Positions 1-8,764 of a stretch of DNA of 64,000 nucleotides are shown one piece after another. Below the pieces are notes generated by a model. That model made no database searches and was not told where the DNA came from. It was given only the letters and a program-made list of their open reading frames with translations. Every line of letters starts with the position of its first letter. The first letter of the stretch is position 1. The position numbers were made by a program, and so were the translations under genes. The stretch spans positions 62,001 through 126,000 of the forward strand of contig DATHYT010000029.1 of the NCBI GenBank assembly GCA_035459025.1. The letters are read 5' to 3'. Source of the stretch: JAABQT01 sp035459025. Its GTDB lineage: Bacteria; Pseudomonadota; Gammaproteobacteria; Burkholderiales; SG8-39.

Positions 1-535
1 GGTTGTGCGGGTAATTCAGGATCAGGAGCCTGGTCTTCGGGGTGATGAGCCGCTCCAGCTCCTGCGGGTCGAAGGCGAATTCACGCGCCTCGTGCAGGTG
101 GATCGGCACAGGCTTCGCGCCGTTGGCGAGAATCTGCGACTCATAGATCGGGAATCCCGGGTTGGGATAGATCACCTCGTCGCCCGCGTTGTAGTCAGTG
201 GTGGACAGGATGGCGTAGGCGATGAACGGCTTGGCGCCCGCGCCCACCACGACGTCCTCCGCACGGATCGGCAGGCCACCGCGCATCCGTGCCATGTAGG
301 TCGCGGCTGCCGCGCGCAGCTCGTCGATCCCGGCCGAGGGCGTATAGCCGTGCTTGCCGCCGCGGATGGCGCGAATCGCGGCCTCCTGCACGTGCTCAGG
401 CGCCGGGAAGTCCGGCTGGCCGATGCAAAAGCTGATGATGTCCTTGCCCTGGCGGGCGAGCGCGTTCACCTCCGCGAGGACAACGAAGGCGTTCTCGGTG
501 CCGAGGTGGCGGGCGCGGCGGCTGATATCGGGCAT
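1..535 (-). CDS. Class I/II PLP-dependent aminotransferase, N-terminal part (runs off the left edge)
   Basis: The minus strand reads from ATG at 535 to the edge without a stop, giving 178 complete codons. The protein opens MPDISRRARHLGTENAF and contains features of fold-type I aminotransferases of the aspartate/alanine group: IISFCIGQPDFPAPEHV near residue 35, HGYTPSAGIDELR near 60, and LNYPHN at the end of the visible part, which is the conserved substrate/PLP pocket Asn-Tyr-Pro stretch. The PLP lysine lies outside the window. AGGGGG stands 6 nt before the ATG as a ribosome site. It is divergent from corA, with 46 bp between. The class call is secure; the amino acid used cannot be told. Confidence 0.88.
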   Translation of the reverse strand, partial: MPDISRRARHLGTENAFVVLAEVNALARQGKDIISFCIGQPDFPAPEHVQEAAIRAIRGGKHGYTPSAGIDELRAAAATYMARMRGGLPIRAEDVVVGAGAKPFIAYAILSTTDYNAGDEVIYPNPGFPIYESQILANGAKPVPIHLHEAREFAFDPQELERLITPKTRLLILNYPHN

Positions 536-581
536 ACGGTCCCCCTGAAGCGCGCATTTTACAGTGCTACGATCCGCGACC

Positions 582-1547
582 ATGCTGGTCAACTGCGTGG
601 TCTACCAGGACGGCAAGAAGCTCGCCGACATCCAGAAGCGCGAGATCAGGGCCTACCTGCAGCGGCCCGAGTGTTTCGTGTGGGTAGCGCTGCGCGATCC
701 CGACGCCGCCGAGCTTGCCGAGATGCAGGACGAGTTCGACCTGCACGAACTCGCGGTCGAGGACGCGCGTCACGGCAACCAGCGGCCGAAGCTCGAGGAG
801 TACGGTGACTCCCTGTTCGCGGTGCTGCACACCGTGGAAGTGGCCGGCGACGAGCTGAAGGTAGGTGAGGTTGACGTCTTCGTCGGCCGCAACTACGTGC
901 TCTCGGCGCGACAGAAGACTGAGCGCGGCTTCCAGGACGTGCGCGCGCGCTGCGAGCGCGAGCCCGAGCTGCTGCGCCACGGTTCGGGCTACGTTCTCTA
1001 TGCATTGATGGACGCCGTGGTGGACCGCTATTTCCCGGTGCTCGCCGCAGTGGAATCGCAGCTGGAGAAGCTCGAGGCGCAGATCTTCACCGGCAAGTCG
1101 CCGCGCGAGAACATCGAGTCGCTCTACTACGTTAAGCAGAAACTGATGACGCTGAAGCACGCCGCGGGGCCCCTGCCCGAGACGTCGAGCCGCCTGTTTG
1201 GCGGCCGCGTGCCGCCGGCCTGCGCCGGCCTGGGGGAATACTTCCGCGACGTCTACGACCACGTGGTGCGGCTCAACCAGTCGATCGACACCCTCCGCGA
1301 CACCGTGACCACCGCAATTCAGGTGAACCTGGCGATGATCACGATCGGCGACAGCGAAGTCACCAAGCGCCTTGCCGCGTACGCCGCGCTGGTGGCCGTG
1401 CCGACGATGATCGCCGGCATCTACGGCATGAACTTCGCGAACATGCCCGAGCTGGGCTGGAGCTTCGGCTATCCGCTGTCCATTGCCATCATGGCGGCAA
1501 TCGACGGGTACCTGTTCTACCGCTTCCGCAAGGCCGCCTGGCTCTAG
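582..1547 (+). CDS. corA: CorA family magnesium/cobalt transporter
   Basis: The 321-aa protein has the CorA layout: a long charged cytoplasmic N-terminal domain, then two C-terminal membrane helices. The family signature Gly-Met-Asn is present at the end of the first helix (IAGIYGMNFANMPEL), and the short tail after helix 2 ends KAAWL. CorA proteins are pentameric inner-membrane channels for Mg2+. The frame is open back to a GTG at 564, but ATG 582 gives the usual N-terminus (MLVNCVVYQDGKK). The stop codon lies inside a GCTCTA hexamer array shared with ffh. A -10-like TACAGT is at 560-565. Confidence 0.9.
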   Translation: MLVNCVVYQDGKKLADIQKREIRAYLQRPECFVWVALRDPDAAELAEMQDEFDLHELAVEDARHGNQRPKLEEYGDSLFAVLHTVEVAGDELKVGEVDVFVGRNYVLSARQKTERGFQDVRARCEREPELLRHGSGYVLYALMDAVVDRYFPVLAAVESQLEKLEAQIFTGKSPRENIESLYYVKQKLMTLKHAAGPLPETSSRLFGGRVPPACAGLGEYFRDVYDHVVRLNQSIDTLRDTVTTAIQVNLAMITIGDSEVTKRLAAYAALVAVPTMIAGIYGMNFANMPELGWSFGYPLSIAIMAAIDGYLFYRFRKAAWL

Positions 1548-1580
1548 CTCTAGCTCTAGCTCTAGCGCTCGCGCTAGCGC
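1541..1580. repeat. GCTCTA hexamer array forming the convergent corA/ffh ends
   Basis: Four exact GCTCTA units (1541-1564) are followed by a degenerate GCGCTC-GCGCTA-GCGC tail. CTAG occurs five times in 34 bp (1544, 1550, 1556, 1562, 1574). Because CTAG is its own reverse complement, the tract gives in-frame TAG codons to both genes: corA meets TAG at 1545, 1551, 1557, 1563 and 1575, and ffh on the other strand stops at 1576-1574 and meets further TAGs at 1564, 1558, 1552 and 1546. Confidence 0.85.
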
Positions 1581-2923
1581 ATCCCGGGGAGCGCGCCCTT
1601 GAGGTTGCGCATCATGCGCGCCATGTTGCCGCCCTTCATCATCTTCATCATCTTCTGCATCTGCTCGAATTGGTTCAGCAGGCGATTCACTTCCTGCACC
1701 GGGACGCCCGCGCCGGCGGCGATGCGCCGCTTGCGCGAGGCCTTGATCAGCTCCGGATGCGCGCGCTCCTGCGGCGTCATCGCGTTGATCACGCCCGCGG
1801 TGCGCCGCAGCTGGCGGTCGTCCTGCAGCTGCGCCGGGTTGATCTGCCCCGCGAGCTGGGCGGGCAGCTTGTCCAGCATCGAGGCCATTCCGCCCATCTT
1901 CTGCATCTGCAGCAGCTGCTGCTTGAAGTCCTCGAGGTCGAAGCCCTTGCCCTTCTTCAGCTTCTCGGCGACGCGCTGCGCCTGCTCGAGGTCGACCTGC
2001 TTGTGCGCCTCCTCGACCAGCGACAGGATGTCGCCCATGCCGAGCACGCGCGAGGCCATGCGCTCGGGATGGAACGGCTCCAGCGCGTCGAGTTTTTCGC
2101 CCACGCCCGCGAACTTGATCGGCTTGCCGGTGACCTGGCGCACCGAGAGCGCCGCGCCGCCGCGTGCGTCGCCGTCGAGCTTGGTGAGCACGACGCCGGT
2201 GAGCGGCAGCCGCTCGCCGAAGGCGCGCGCCACGTTGACTGCGTCCTGGCCCTGCATCGCGTCGACCACGAACAGGGTCTCGACTGGCTTGACCTGGCCG
2301 TGCAGCGCCGCGATTTCCTGCATCATCGCCTCATCGATGCCGAGGCGCCCCGCCGTATCGATGATCAGCACATCGTAGTAGCGCGTCTTTGCGTGCTCGA
2401 GCGCGCGGCGCGCGATGTCCTGCGGCGCTTCGCCGACGGCAGACGGGAACACGTCCGCGCCGGCCTGCGCCGCGACAGCGGCGAGCTGCTCGATCGCCGC
2501 CGGACGGTACACGTCGCAGGAGACGAGCAGCACCTTCTTCTTTTGCCCGAGGAGCAGCCGCGCGAGCTTGCCCGCGGTGGTAGTCTTGCCCGAGCCCTGC
2601 AGGCCCGCCATCAGGATCACCGCCGGAGGCTGCGCCGCAAGATCGAGGCCGGCATGCGCGCCGCCCATCAGCGCCGCGAGCTCGCGGTGCACCACGCCGA
2701 TCAGCGCCTGCCCGGGCGTCAGGCTGCCGACGACCTCCTCGCCGAGCGCCTTCTGCTTCACCGCGGCGACGAAATCGCGCACCACCGGCAGTGCGACGTC
2801 CGCCTCCAGCAGCGCCACACGCACTTCGCGCAGCGCGTCCTGGACGTTGGCTTCGGTGAGGCGCGCCTCACCGCGGATCGTCTTCACGATCCGCGCCAGG
2901 CGCGCGGTCAGGTTCTCGAGCAC
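1574..2923 (-). CDS. ffh: Signal recognition particle protein Ffh (SRP54)
   Basis: This GTPase binds 4.5S RNA and the signal peptides of nascent membrane proteins and delivers ribosomes to FtsY. The 449-aa product has the N domain (LTEANVQDALREVRVALLEADVALPVV), the G domain with P-loop GLQGSGKTTTAGKLA, DVYRPAAIEQL, DTAGR and TKLDGDARGG, and a Met-rich M domain ending MQKMMKMMKGGNMARMMRNL. GTG 2923 was chosen because it gives VLENLTARLARI, which matches the usual MFDNLTDRLS start. The frame stays open far upstream, but that extension runs antisense to ccsA and looks artificial. It is divergent from the ccsA-like gene with only 18 bp between. Confidence 0.95.
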   Translation of the reverse strand: MLENLTARLARIVKTIRGEARLTEANVQDALREVRVALLEADVALPVVRDFVAAVKQKALGEEVVGSLTPGQALIGVVHRELAALMGGAHAGLDLAAQPPAVILMAGLQGSGKTTTAGKLARLLLGQKKKVLLVSCDVYRPAAIEQLAAVAAQAGADVFPSAVGEAPQDIARRALEHAKTRYYDVLIIDTAGRLGIDEAMMQEIAALHGQVKPVETLFVVDAMQGQDAVNVARAFGERLPLTGVVLTKLDGDARGGAALSVRQVTGKPIKFAGVGEKLDALEPFHPERMASRVLGMGDILSLVEEAHKQVDLEQAQRVAEKLKKGKGFDLEDFKQQLLQMQKMGGMASMLDKLPAQLAGQINPAQLQDDRQLRRTAGVINAMTPQERAHPELIKASRKRRIAAGAGVPVQEVNRLLNQFEQMQKMMKMMKGGNMARMMRNLKGALPGMR

Positions 2924-2941
2924 GGGTGATAAACTGAAGAA

Positions 2942-3808
2942 GTGCCCGACATTGTAATTCACGCGGCGACTGCGGCCGCCTATGCGGGGCTGGCGTGGCA
3001 CTTCTGGCGCACGCGCTGGCGCGCGCAGCCCGCTGGCACGGTGCCGCTCGCCGGCACCCGGCCGTGGGAGCGAGTGGCGCTGCTCGCGCCGCTCGCCCTG
3101 CACGCCTACCTGCTGTACGCGGAGCTGTTCGCGCCGTCCGAGCTGCGCTTCGGCTTCGCCCAGGCGCTTTCCACGATGCTGTGGCTCGCGGTGCTGATCT
3201 ACTGGTTCGAAAGCCTGTTCTTCAGCCTGGAAGGCATGCAGCCCCCGGTGCTGGCGCTGGCGGCGCTCGCCGCGCCCCTGCCGGCGCTGTTCCCCGGGCG
3301 CGCCAGCGTTCTGGCCGCCTCGCTCGAGTTCAAGGTGCACCTGGCGATGGCGATGCTCGCCTACAGCCTGTTCACCATTGCGATCCTGCACGCGCTGCTG
3401 ATGGCGCTGCTCGAGCGCCGTCTGCATGGCAGCGCGGCCGCACGCGCCGCGCTGCCCGCCGAGGGCGCCGGCCTGCTCTCGGGTCCCCTGGGCGCGCTGC
3501 CGCCGCTGCTCACGCTGGAGCGGCTGCTGTTCCGCATGATCGCTGCCGCCTTCGTGCTGCTCACGCTGACCCTGGCGAGCGGCATCGTGTTCTCGGAATC
3601 GATGTTCGGCCGGGCGCTGCGCTTCGACCACAAGACGCTGTTCGCCGTGCTGTCGTGGGCGACCTTCGCGCTGCTGCTCGCCGGCCGCTACCTGTACGGC
3701 TGGCGCGGCCGCATCGCGCTGCGCTGGACATTGAGCGGTTTCCTGATGCTCCTGCTCGCCTACATCGGCAGCCGCTTCGTACTGGAAGTCGTGCTCGGAC
3801 GCGGCTGA
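2942..3808 (+). CDS. CcsA/YpjD-type cytochrome c assembly (HemX-like) membrane protein
   Basis: This 288-aa polytopic inner-membrane protein has about eight hydrophobic helices. The C-terminal part reads FDHKTLFAVLSWATFALLLAGRY then GWRGRIALRW, matching the cytochrome c assembly / YpjD family, where conserved His residues are thought to relate to haem handling. The start is GTG 2942, just after GAAGAA. The order ffh, ypjD-like, corB-like is also found in Escherichia coli and supports the call. A direct role in cytochrome c maturation is not shown. It ends 1 bp before the next gene, so the two are likely co-transcribed. Confidence 0.8.
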   Translation: MPDIVIHAATAAAYAGLAWHFWRTRWRAQPAGTVPLAGTRPWERVALLAPLALHAYLLYAELFAPSELRFGFAQALSTMLWLAVLIYWFESLFFSLEGMQPPVLALAALAAPLPALFPGRASVLAASLEFKVHLAMAMLAYSLFTIAILHALLMALLERRLHGSAAARAALPAEGAGLLSGPLGALPPLLTLERLLFRMIAAAFVLLTLTLASGIVFSESMFGRALRFDHKTLFAVLSWATFALLLAGRYLYGWRGRIALRWTLSGFLMLLLAYIGSRFVLEVVLGRG

Positions 3809-3809
3809 C

Positions 3810-5105
3810 ATGGAAGACCTGCCGATCGGCTGGTCCTTCGGCGCGCTCGCCGTGCTGCTCGTGCTCTCGGGGTTCTTCTCCATCGCCGAGACCAGCATGA
3901 TGGCGCTGAACCGCTATCGCCTGCGCCACCTCGTGGCGCAGGGCCACGGCGGCGCCAAGCGCGCTGCCGAGCTGCTCAAGCGCACCGACACGCTGCTCGG
4001 CGCCATCCTCATCGGCAACAACCTGGTGAACGCCGCCGCGGCCACGCTCGCCGGCCTGATCGCGGTGCGCCTGATGGGGCAGGACAAGCTCGCTTACGCG
4101 GTGAGCACGGTGGCGATCTCGTTCCTGCTCATCGTGTTCGCCGAGATCACGCCCAAGGTGATCGGCGCCACCTATCCCGAGCGCATCGCGCTGCCGTTCG
4201 CCTACGTGCTGGGGCCGCTGCGCAGCCTGCTGCGGCCGGGGGTGTGGTTCGTGAACCTGTTCGTGCGGCCGCTGCTGCTGCTCGCGGGCGTGCGGCCCGG
4301 CGAGAGCACGGAGGTGCAAAAGCTCACGCCGGCGGAGATTCGCACGCTGGTGCTCGAGTCTTCGAGCTTCATGCCCAAAAAGCACGTCTCCATCCTGCTC
4401 AACCTGTTCGACCTCGGCTCGATTACCGTGCAGGACATCATGCTGCCGCGCGCGCGCATCGAATCGGTGAAGCTGGACGACGACACGGCGGTCATCGCGC
4501 GCCAGCTCGGCACCAGCTACCACATGCGCCTGCCCGTGTTCCGCGACTCGCGCGGCGACGTGCTGGGCGTGCTGCACCTGCGCCGGGTGCTGGCGCCGCT
4601 CATGGCGGGCACGCTCGACAAGGCGCAGATCGAGGCGCTGCTCGCGCCGCCCTATTTCGTCCCGGCGACCACGCCCGTGTTCGCGCAGATGCAGTACTTC
4701 CAGGAAAACGAGGAGCGCATCGCCCTGGTGGTGGACGAGTACGGCGAGCTGATGGGTCTGGTGACGCTCGAGGACATCATCGAGGAGATCATCGGCAAGT
4801 TCACCACCTCGTTGCCGGCCGCGGCGCATGCGCTCGCCTGGGCCGCGGACGGCAGCGCGACGGTAGACGGGGCTACGCCGGTGCGCGAGGTGAACCGCGC
4901 CCTCGGCCTCGATCTGCCCACCGAGGGGCCGAAGACCCTGAACGGCCTCATCCTGGAGCACCTGCGCGACATCCCCGAGGCCGACGTGTCGATCAAGGTT
5001 GGCGAGGTGCCGCTCGAGATCGTCCATGCGCAGGGCCGGAGCGTTAAAACGGTGCGCATCTTTCGCCCGCCGGCGCCGCCGCCCGGCCTCGCCGAGGCAC
5101 CCTGA
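3810..5105 (+). CDS. CNNM/CorB (YfjD) family: DUF21 + CBS pair + CorC_HlyC transporter-associated protein
   Basis: The 431-aa protein starts with a DUF21/CNNM membrane domain (LSGFFSIAETSMMALNRYRLRHL, about residues 1-190, three to four helices). It is followed by a CBS pair (VQDIMLPRARIESV to IALVVDEYGELMGLVTLEDIIEEIIG, about 205-340) and a CorC_HlyC domain (DGATPVREVNRALGLDLP, to the end). CNNM/CorB proteins bind Mg-ATP through the CBS pair and are linked to Mg2+ efflux. The corA gene lies about 2.2 kb away, on the other side of ffh. The start follows the ccsA-like stop by 1 nt. Confidence 0.9.
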   Translation: MEDLPIGWSFGALAVLLVLSGFFSIAETSMMALNRYRLRHLVAQGHGGAKRAAELLKRTDTLLGAILIGNNLVNAAAATLAGLIAVRLMGQDKLAYAVSTVAISFLLIVFAEITPKVIGATYPERIALPFAYVLGPLRSLLRPGVWFVNLFVRPLLLLAGVRPGESTEVQKLTPAEIRTLVLESSSFMPKKHVSILLNLFDLGSITVQDIMLPRARIESVKLDDDTAVIARQLGTSYHMRLPVFRDSRGDVLGVLHLRRVLAPLMAGTLDKAQIEALLAPPYFVPATTPVFAQMQYFQENEERIALVVDEYGELMGLVTLEDIIEEIIGKFTTSLPAAAHALAWAADGSATVDGATPVREVNRALGLDLPTEGPKTLNGLILEHLRDIPEADVSIKVGEVPLEIVHAQGRSVKTVRIFRPPAPPPGLAEAP

Positions 5106-5245
5106 ACCGGGCGTTGCGGGCGCCCCAAAACCAAGACAGCTCAGCGGCTTAGGCGAGAAACCTGAGGCTTTACAAAACACTGGCCGCAAGGCATCATCGC
5201 CGGTCAGTCCTGCAGCGACGGGCATAGGGATCTAGGGAGCGCTCG

Positions 5246-6469
5246 ATGGCAACAGCAGCGGCGAAGGCCGCGGGGCCCAAGGAGTTCAACTTCCTTTGGG
5301 AAGGCCGCGATAAGGGCGGCAAGGTCATCCGCGGCGAGCTGCGCTCGGTGAGCGAGGCGGCGGTCAACGCCACCCTGCGCCGCCAGGGCATCATCGTCAA
5401 CAAGGTCAAGAAGCAGAAGTACGGCTCCGGCGGGAAGGTCACCGACAAGGACATCACGCTGTTCACGCGCCAGCTGGCGACCATGATGAAGGCCGGCGTG
5501 CCGCTGCTGCAGTCTTTCGACATCGTGAGCAAGGGCGCATCCAACCCGGCAGTGGCGCGGCTGCTGCTCGAGGTGAAGACCGAGGTCGAGACCGGCAATT
5601 CCCTCGCCGCGGCGTTCCGCAAGTACCCGCTGCATTTCGACGCCCTGTTCTGCAACCTGGTGGCTGCCGGCGAGCAGGCGGGGATTCTGGAGACGCTGCT
5701 CGACCGCCTTGCCACCTACAAGGAAAAGATCCTCGCCATCAAGTCGAAGATCAAGTCGGCGCTGTTCTATCCCATCGCCATCATCGTGGTGGCTTTCGTC
5801 ATCACGGCAGTGATCATGATCTTCGTGATCCCGGCGTTCAAGGAGGTGTTCACCAACTTCGGCGCCGACCTGCCGGCGCCGACACTGATGGTGATGGCGA
5901 TCTCCGACTGGTTCGTCGCCAACTGGTACATCATCTTTCCCGCGGTGATCGGCGGCGTGATCGGTTTCCTGGAGGCCTGGAAACGCTCGGTGCCTGTGCA
6001 GATCTTCATGGATCGCCTGATGCTGAAGCTGCCGGTGTTCGGCGACCTGGTGCTGAAGTCGACCATCGCGCGCTGGACGCGCACGCTCGCCACCATGTTC
6101 GCGGCGGGGGTGCCGTTGGTGGAAGCCCTGGACTCCGTCGGCGGCGCTTCGGGCAACCACGTCTACCTCACCGCCACCAAGAAGATCCAGACGGAGGTCT
6201 CGACCGGCACCTCGCTCACCATGGCGATGCAGAACTCGGGGGTGTTCCCGAACATGGTGCTGCAGATGTGCTCGATCGGCGAGGAAACGGGCGCCCTCGA
6301 CGCGATGCTCGGCAAGGTGGCGGACTTCTACGAGGCCGAGGTCGATGACGCGGTCGAAGCGCTGTCCTCGCTCATGGAGCCCATGATCATGGTGGTGCTC
6401 GGCACGCTGATCGGCGGCATGGTGATCGCCATGTACCTGCCGATCTTCAAGATGGGCCAAGCCGTCTAG
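5246..6469 (+). CDS. pilC: Type IV pilus inner-membrane platform protein PilC (T2SF family)
   Basis: The 407-aa protein holds two T2SF repeats (FTRQLATMMKAGVPLLQSFDIV near residue 75 and WTRTLATMFAAGVPLVEALDSVG near 277). Each is followed by membrane helices, and the last helix is MIMVVLGTLIGGMVIAMYLPIF. PilC is the inner-membrane platform on which the ATPases PilB and PilT act. ATG 5246 follows AGGGAG by 8 nt. The 140 bp upstream (5106-5245) has no gene and probably carries the promoter of this pilC-pilD-coaE-zapD-yacG run. No pilB lies next to it, although pilB-pilC-pilD is a common order. Confidence 0.93.
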   Translation: MATAAAKAAGPKEFNFLWEGRDKGGKVIRGELRSVSEAAVNATLRRQGIIVNKVKKQKYGSGGKVTDKDITLFTRQLATMMKAGVPLLQSFDIVSKGASNPAVARLLLEVKTEVETGNSLAAAFRKYPLHFDALFCNLVAAGEQAGILETLLDRLATYKEKILAIKSKIKSALFYPIAIIVVAFVITAVIMIFVIPAFKEVFTNFGADLPAPTLMVMAISDWFVANWYIIFPAVIGGVIGFLEAWKRSVPVQIFMDRLMLKLPVFGDLVLKSTIARWTRTLATMFAAGVPLVEALDSVGGASGNHVYLTATKKIQTEVSTGTSLTMAMQNSGVFPNMVLQMCSIGEETGALDAMLGKVADFYEAEVDDAVEALSSLMEPMIMVVLGTLIGGMVIAMYLPIFKMGQAV

Positions 6470-7342
6470 ATGGCGGCGTTCGGCTGGCTGGCCCAGCCTG
6501 CGGTCCTGCCCTGGGTAGCGCTGGCCCTGGGTCTGTGCATCGGCTCGTTCCTCAATGTCGTCATCCATCGGCTGCCGAAAATGATGGAGCGCGAGTGGCG
6601 CGAGCAGTGCGCCGAGCTCGCGGGCACGCCGGCGCCCGCGGCCGCGTCGGCGCACGGGCGCTACAACCTGCTGGTGCCGCGCTCGGCCTGTCCGGCCTGC
6701 GGTCACCGCATCACCGCTCTGCAGAACATCCCGATCGTCAGCTGGCTCGCGCTGCGCGGCAAGTGCGCCGCCTGCGGCACGCGCATCGCGGCGCGCTATC
6801 CGTTCGTGGAGCTGGTCGCAGGCCTGATCGGCGCCTACGCCGCGTGGCGCTACGGCGCGACGCTCGCTGCGCTCGGCGCGGCGGCGTTCGGCTGGGCGCT
6901 GCTCGCGCTGGCGGTGATCGATCTCGACACGCAACTGCTGCCCGATGACATTACGCTGCCGCTGCTCTGGGCCGGCCTGCTCGTCAACTTCGGCGCCGTG
7001 TTCGCGCCGCTGCGCACGGCGGTGATCGGCGCGGTCGCCGGCTACGTCTCGCTGTGGCTGGTGTACTGGGCATTCAAGCTCGCCACCGGCAAGGAAGGCA
7101 TGGGGCACGGCGACTTCAAGCTGCTCGCCGCGATCGGCGCCTGGCTCGGCTGGCAAAAGCTGCCGCTGGTGATCCTGCTGTCGTCGGTGGTGGGCGCCGC
7201 CGTGGGCATCGCGCTCATCGTGCTCGCACGCCACGGCCGTGAGAAGCCGATCCCGTTCGGTCCCTACCTCGCCGCCGCCGGGCTGATCGCGCTGTTCTGG
7301 GGCGACGTCATCACGCGCCGCTGGCTGCCGATCCTCGGTTGA
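6470..7342 (+). CDS. pilD: Prepilin peptidase / N-methyltransferase PilD (A24 family)
   Basis: The product (290 aa) cleaves the leader of type IV prepilins and methylates the new N-terminus. Seen in the sequence are the N-terminal GSFLNVVIHRLP motif, a four-Cys zinc site (CPAC near residue 75 and CAAC near residue 103), and the two catalytic aspartates in IDLDTQLLPDDITLP and GHGDFKLLAAIGAWLG (GxGD motif). About seven to eight helices follow. ATG 6470 directly abuts the pilC stop, so translation is probably coupled. Confidence 0.95.
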   Translation: MAAFGWLAQPAVLPWVALALGLCIGSFLNVVIHRLPKMMEREWREQCAELAGTPAPAAASAHGRYNLLVPRSACPACGHRITALQNIPIVSWLALRGKCAACGTRIAARYPFVELVAGLIGAYAAWRYGATLAALGAAAFGWALLALAVIDLDTQLLPDDITLPLLWAGLLVNFGAVFAPLRTAVIGAVAGYVSLWLVYWAFKLATGKEGMGHGDFKLLAAIGAWLGWQKLPLVILLSSVVGAAVGIALIVLARHGREKPIPFGPYLAAAGLIALFWGDVITRRWLPILG

Positions 7343-7950
7343 TGGCGTTCATCGTGGGCCTCACGGGCGGCATCGGCAGCGGCAAGAGCGCCGCCGCGGA
7401 CGAGTTCGCGAGGCTCGGCGCCGCCGTCGTCGACACCGACGCCATCGCGCACGAGCTGACCCGCGCCGGCGGTGCCGCGATCGCGGGCGTGCGCCGCGTG
7501 CTCGGCGACGAGTTCGTCGACGCTTCGGGCGCGATGGACCGCGCCAAGGTGCGCTCGCTCGTGTTCTCGGACCGTGCCGCGCGGGCGCGCCTCGAAGGCC
7601 TGCTGCATCCGATGATCCGCGCCGAATCCGAGCGCCGCATCGGCGCGGCCACCGCCCCTTACGTCGTGCACGTGGTGCCGCTGCTCGTCGAATCGCCGGA
7701 CTACCGCCAGCGCGTGCAGCGCGTGCTGGTCGTCGACTGTTCGCCGCAGGTGCAGAAGGCGCGCGTCGGGCAGCGCAGCGGGCTGGCCATCGACGAGGTC
7801 GAGCGCATCATCGACGCGCAGATCCCGCGGGAAACGCGCCTCGCCGCGGCCGACGACGTGATCGACAACTCAGGTTCGCTTGACGCGCTGCACAAGCAGG
7901 TACGGGCGCTGCACCGGCGCTACCTGGACATGGCGCGCACCCCGGCATGA
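7342..7950 (+). CDS. coaE: Dephospho-CoA kinase
   Basis: This enzyme catalyses the last step of CoA synthesis, 3'-phosphorylation of dephospho-CoA. The 202-aa protein opens MAFIVGLTGGIGSGKSAAA with the P-loop. Further family marks are VVDTDAIAHELT, LHPMIRAESERRI and VVPLLVESPDYRQ. The ATG overlaps the pilD stop by one base (TGATG); a TTG three nt earlier is less likely. A coaE gene behind pilD is usual in gamma- and betaproteobacteria. Confidence 0.95.
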   Translation: MAFIVGLTGGIGSGKSAAADEFARLGAAVVDTDAIAHELTRAGGAAIAGVRRVLGDEFVDASGAMDRAKVRSLVFSDRAARARLEGLLHPMIRAESERRIGAATAPYVVHVVPLLVESPDYRQRVQRVLVVDCSPQVQKARVGQRSGLAIDEVERIIDAQIPRETRLAAADDVIDNSGSLDALHKQVRALHRRYLDMARTPA

Positions 7951-8005
7951 ATTTGTCATCGCGGCGTAAATCACTCAGAATCCGCCAAATTTTCGCAGGG
8001 CGGCC

Positions 8006-8764
8006 GTGATCACATACGAGTACCCGCTCAACGAGCGCATCCGGACCTTGCTGCGGCTGGAGGATCTATTCGAGCGCTCGCGCCATTTCATCGCGCGCAC
8101 CGACCCGCTCGATCACCATGTCGCGCTTCTGACCTTGTTCGAGATCCTGGAGGTCTCGAGCCGCGCCGACCTGAAGTCCGACCTGCTGCAGGAGCTCGAG
8201 CGCCAGAAGCAGGTGCTGCTCTCGTTCCGCAACAATCCGGACATCTCGGAGGAGGCGCTGTCCAGCGTGCTGCGCGACATCGAGCAAGCGGCGGCGGCAC
8301 TCTTTTCGATGACCGGCAAGATCGGCCAGTATCTCCGCGAGAACGACTGGCTGATGTCGATCAAGCAGCGCACCGGCATCCCGGGCGGCGCTTGCGAGTT
8401 CGACCTGCCGTCCTACCACTTCTGGCTGCACCGCCCGGCCGAAGAGCGCATCGGCCAGCTCGCGGCGTGGACCGGGCCGCTGTTCCCGCTGCGCGACGGC
8501 TCCGCGATCATCCTGCGGATCCTGCGCGAGTCCGGCAAGCCCCAGCGCCTGTCGGCGCCGCTCGGCACGTTTCAGCAGATGCTGGGCGGCAAGACGGCGC
8601 AGATGCTGCGCGTGCGACTCGACCCGGCCGCAAACTGCGTGCCCGAAATCAGCGCCAACAAGTACGTGCTCAACATCCGCTTCCTGACGCAGGCGAGCGA
8701 GGATCCGAAGCCGCGTGCCGCCGACTGGGACGTCGGCTTCGAGCTCACGTTTTGCAACCTGTAA
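8006..8764 (+). CDS. zapD: Cell division protein ZapD (YacF), FtsZ-bundling factor
   Basis: The 252-aa protein starts ITYEYPLNERIRTLLRLEDLFERSR, the hallmark of ZapD. The all-helical N-terminal half is followed by the beta-rich part ending EDPKPRAADWDVGFELTFCNL. ZapD cross-links FtsZ filaments at the Z-ring. The start is GTG 8006, with GCAGGG upstream. The position between coaE and yacG matches the family context. The 55 bp between coaE and zapD hold no gene. Confidence 0.93.
   Translation: MITYEYPLNERIRTLLRLEDLFERSRHFIARTDPLDHHVALLTLFEILEVSSRADLKSDLLQELERQKQVLLSFRNNPDISEEALSSVLRDIEQAAAALFSMTGKIGQYLRENDWLMSIKQRTGIPGGACEFDLPSYHFWLHRPAEERIGQLAAWTGPLFPLRDGSAIILRILRESGKPQRLSAPLGTFQQMLGGKTAQMLRVRLDPAANCVPEISANKYVLNIRFLTQASEDPKPRAADWDVGFELTFCNL

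Noticed and set aside
3561..7234. Long minus-strand frames opposite corB, pilC and pilD
   Set aside because: His/Arg/Gln-rich sequences without domains, antisense to well-supported genes.
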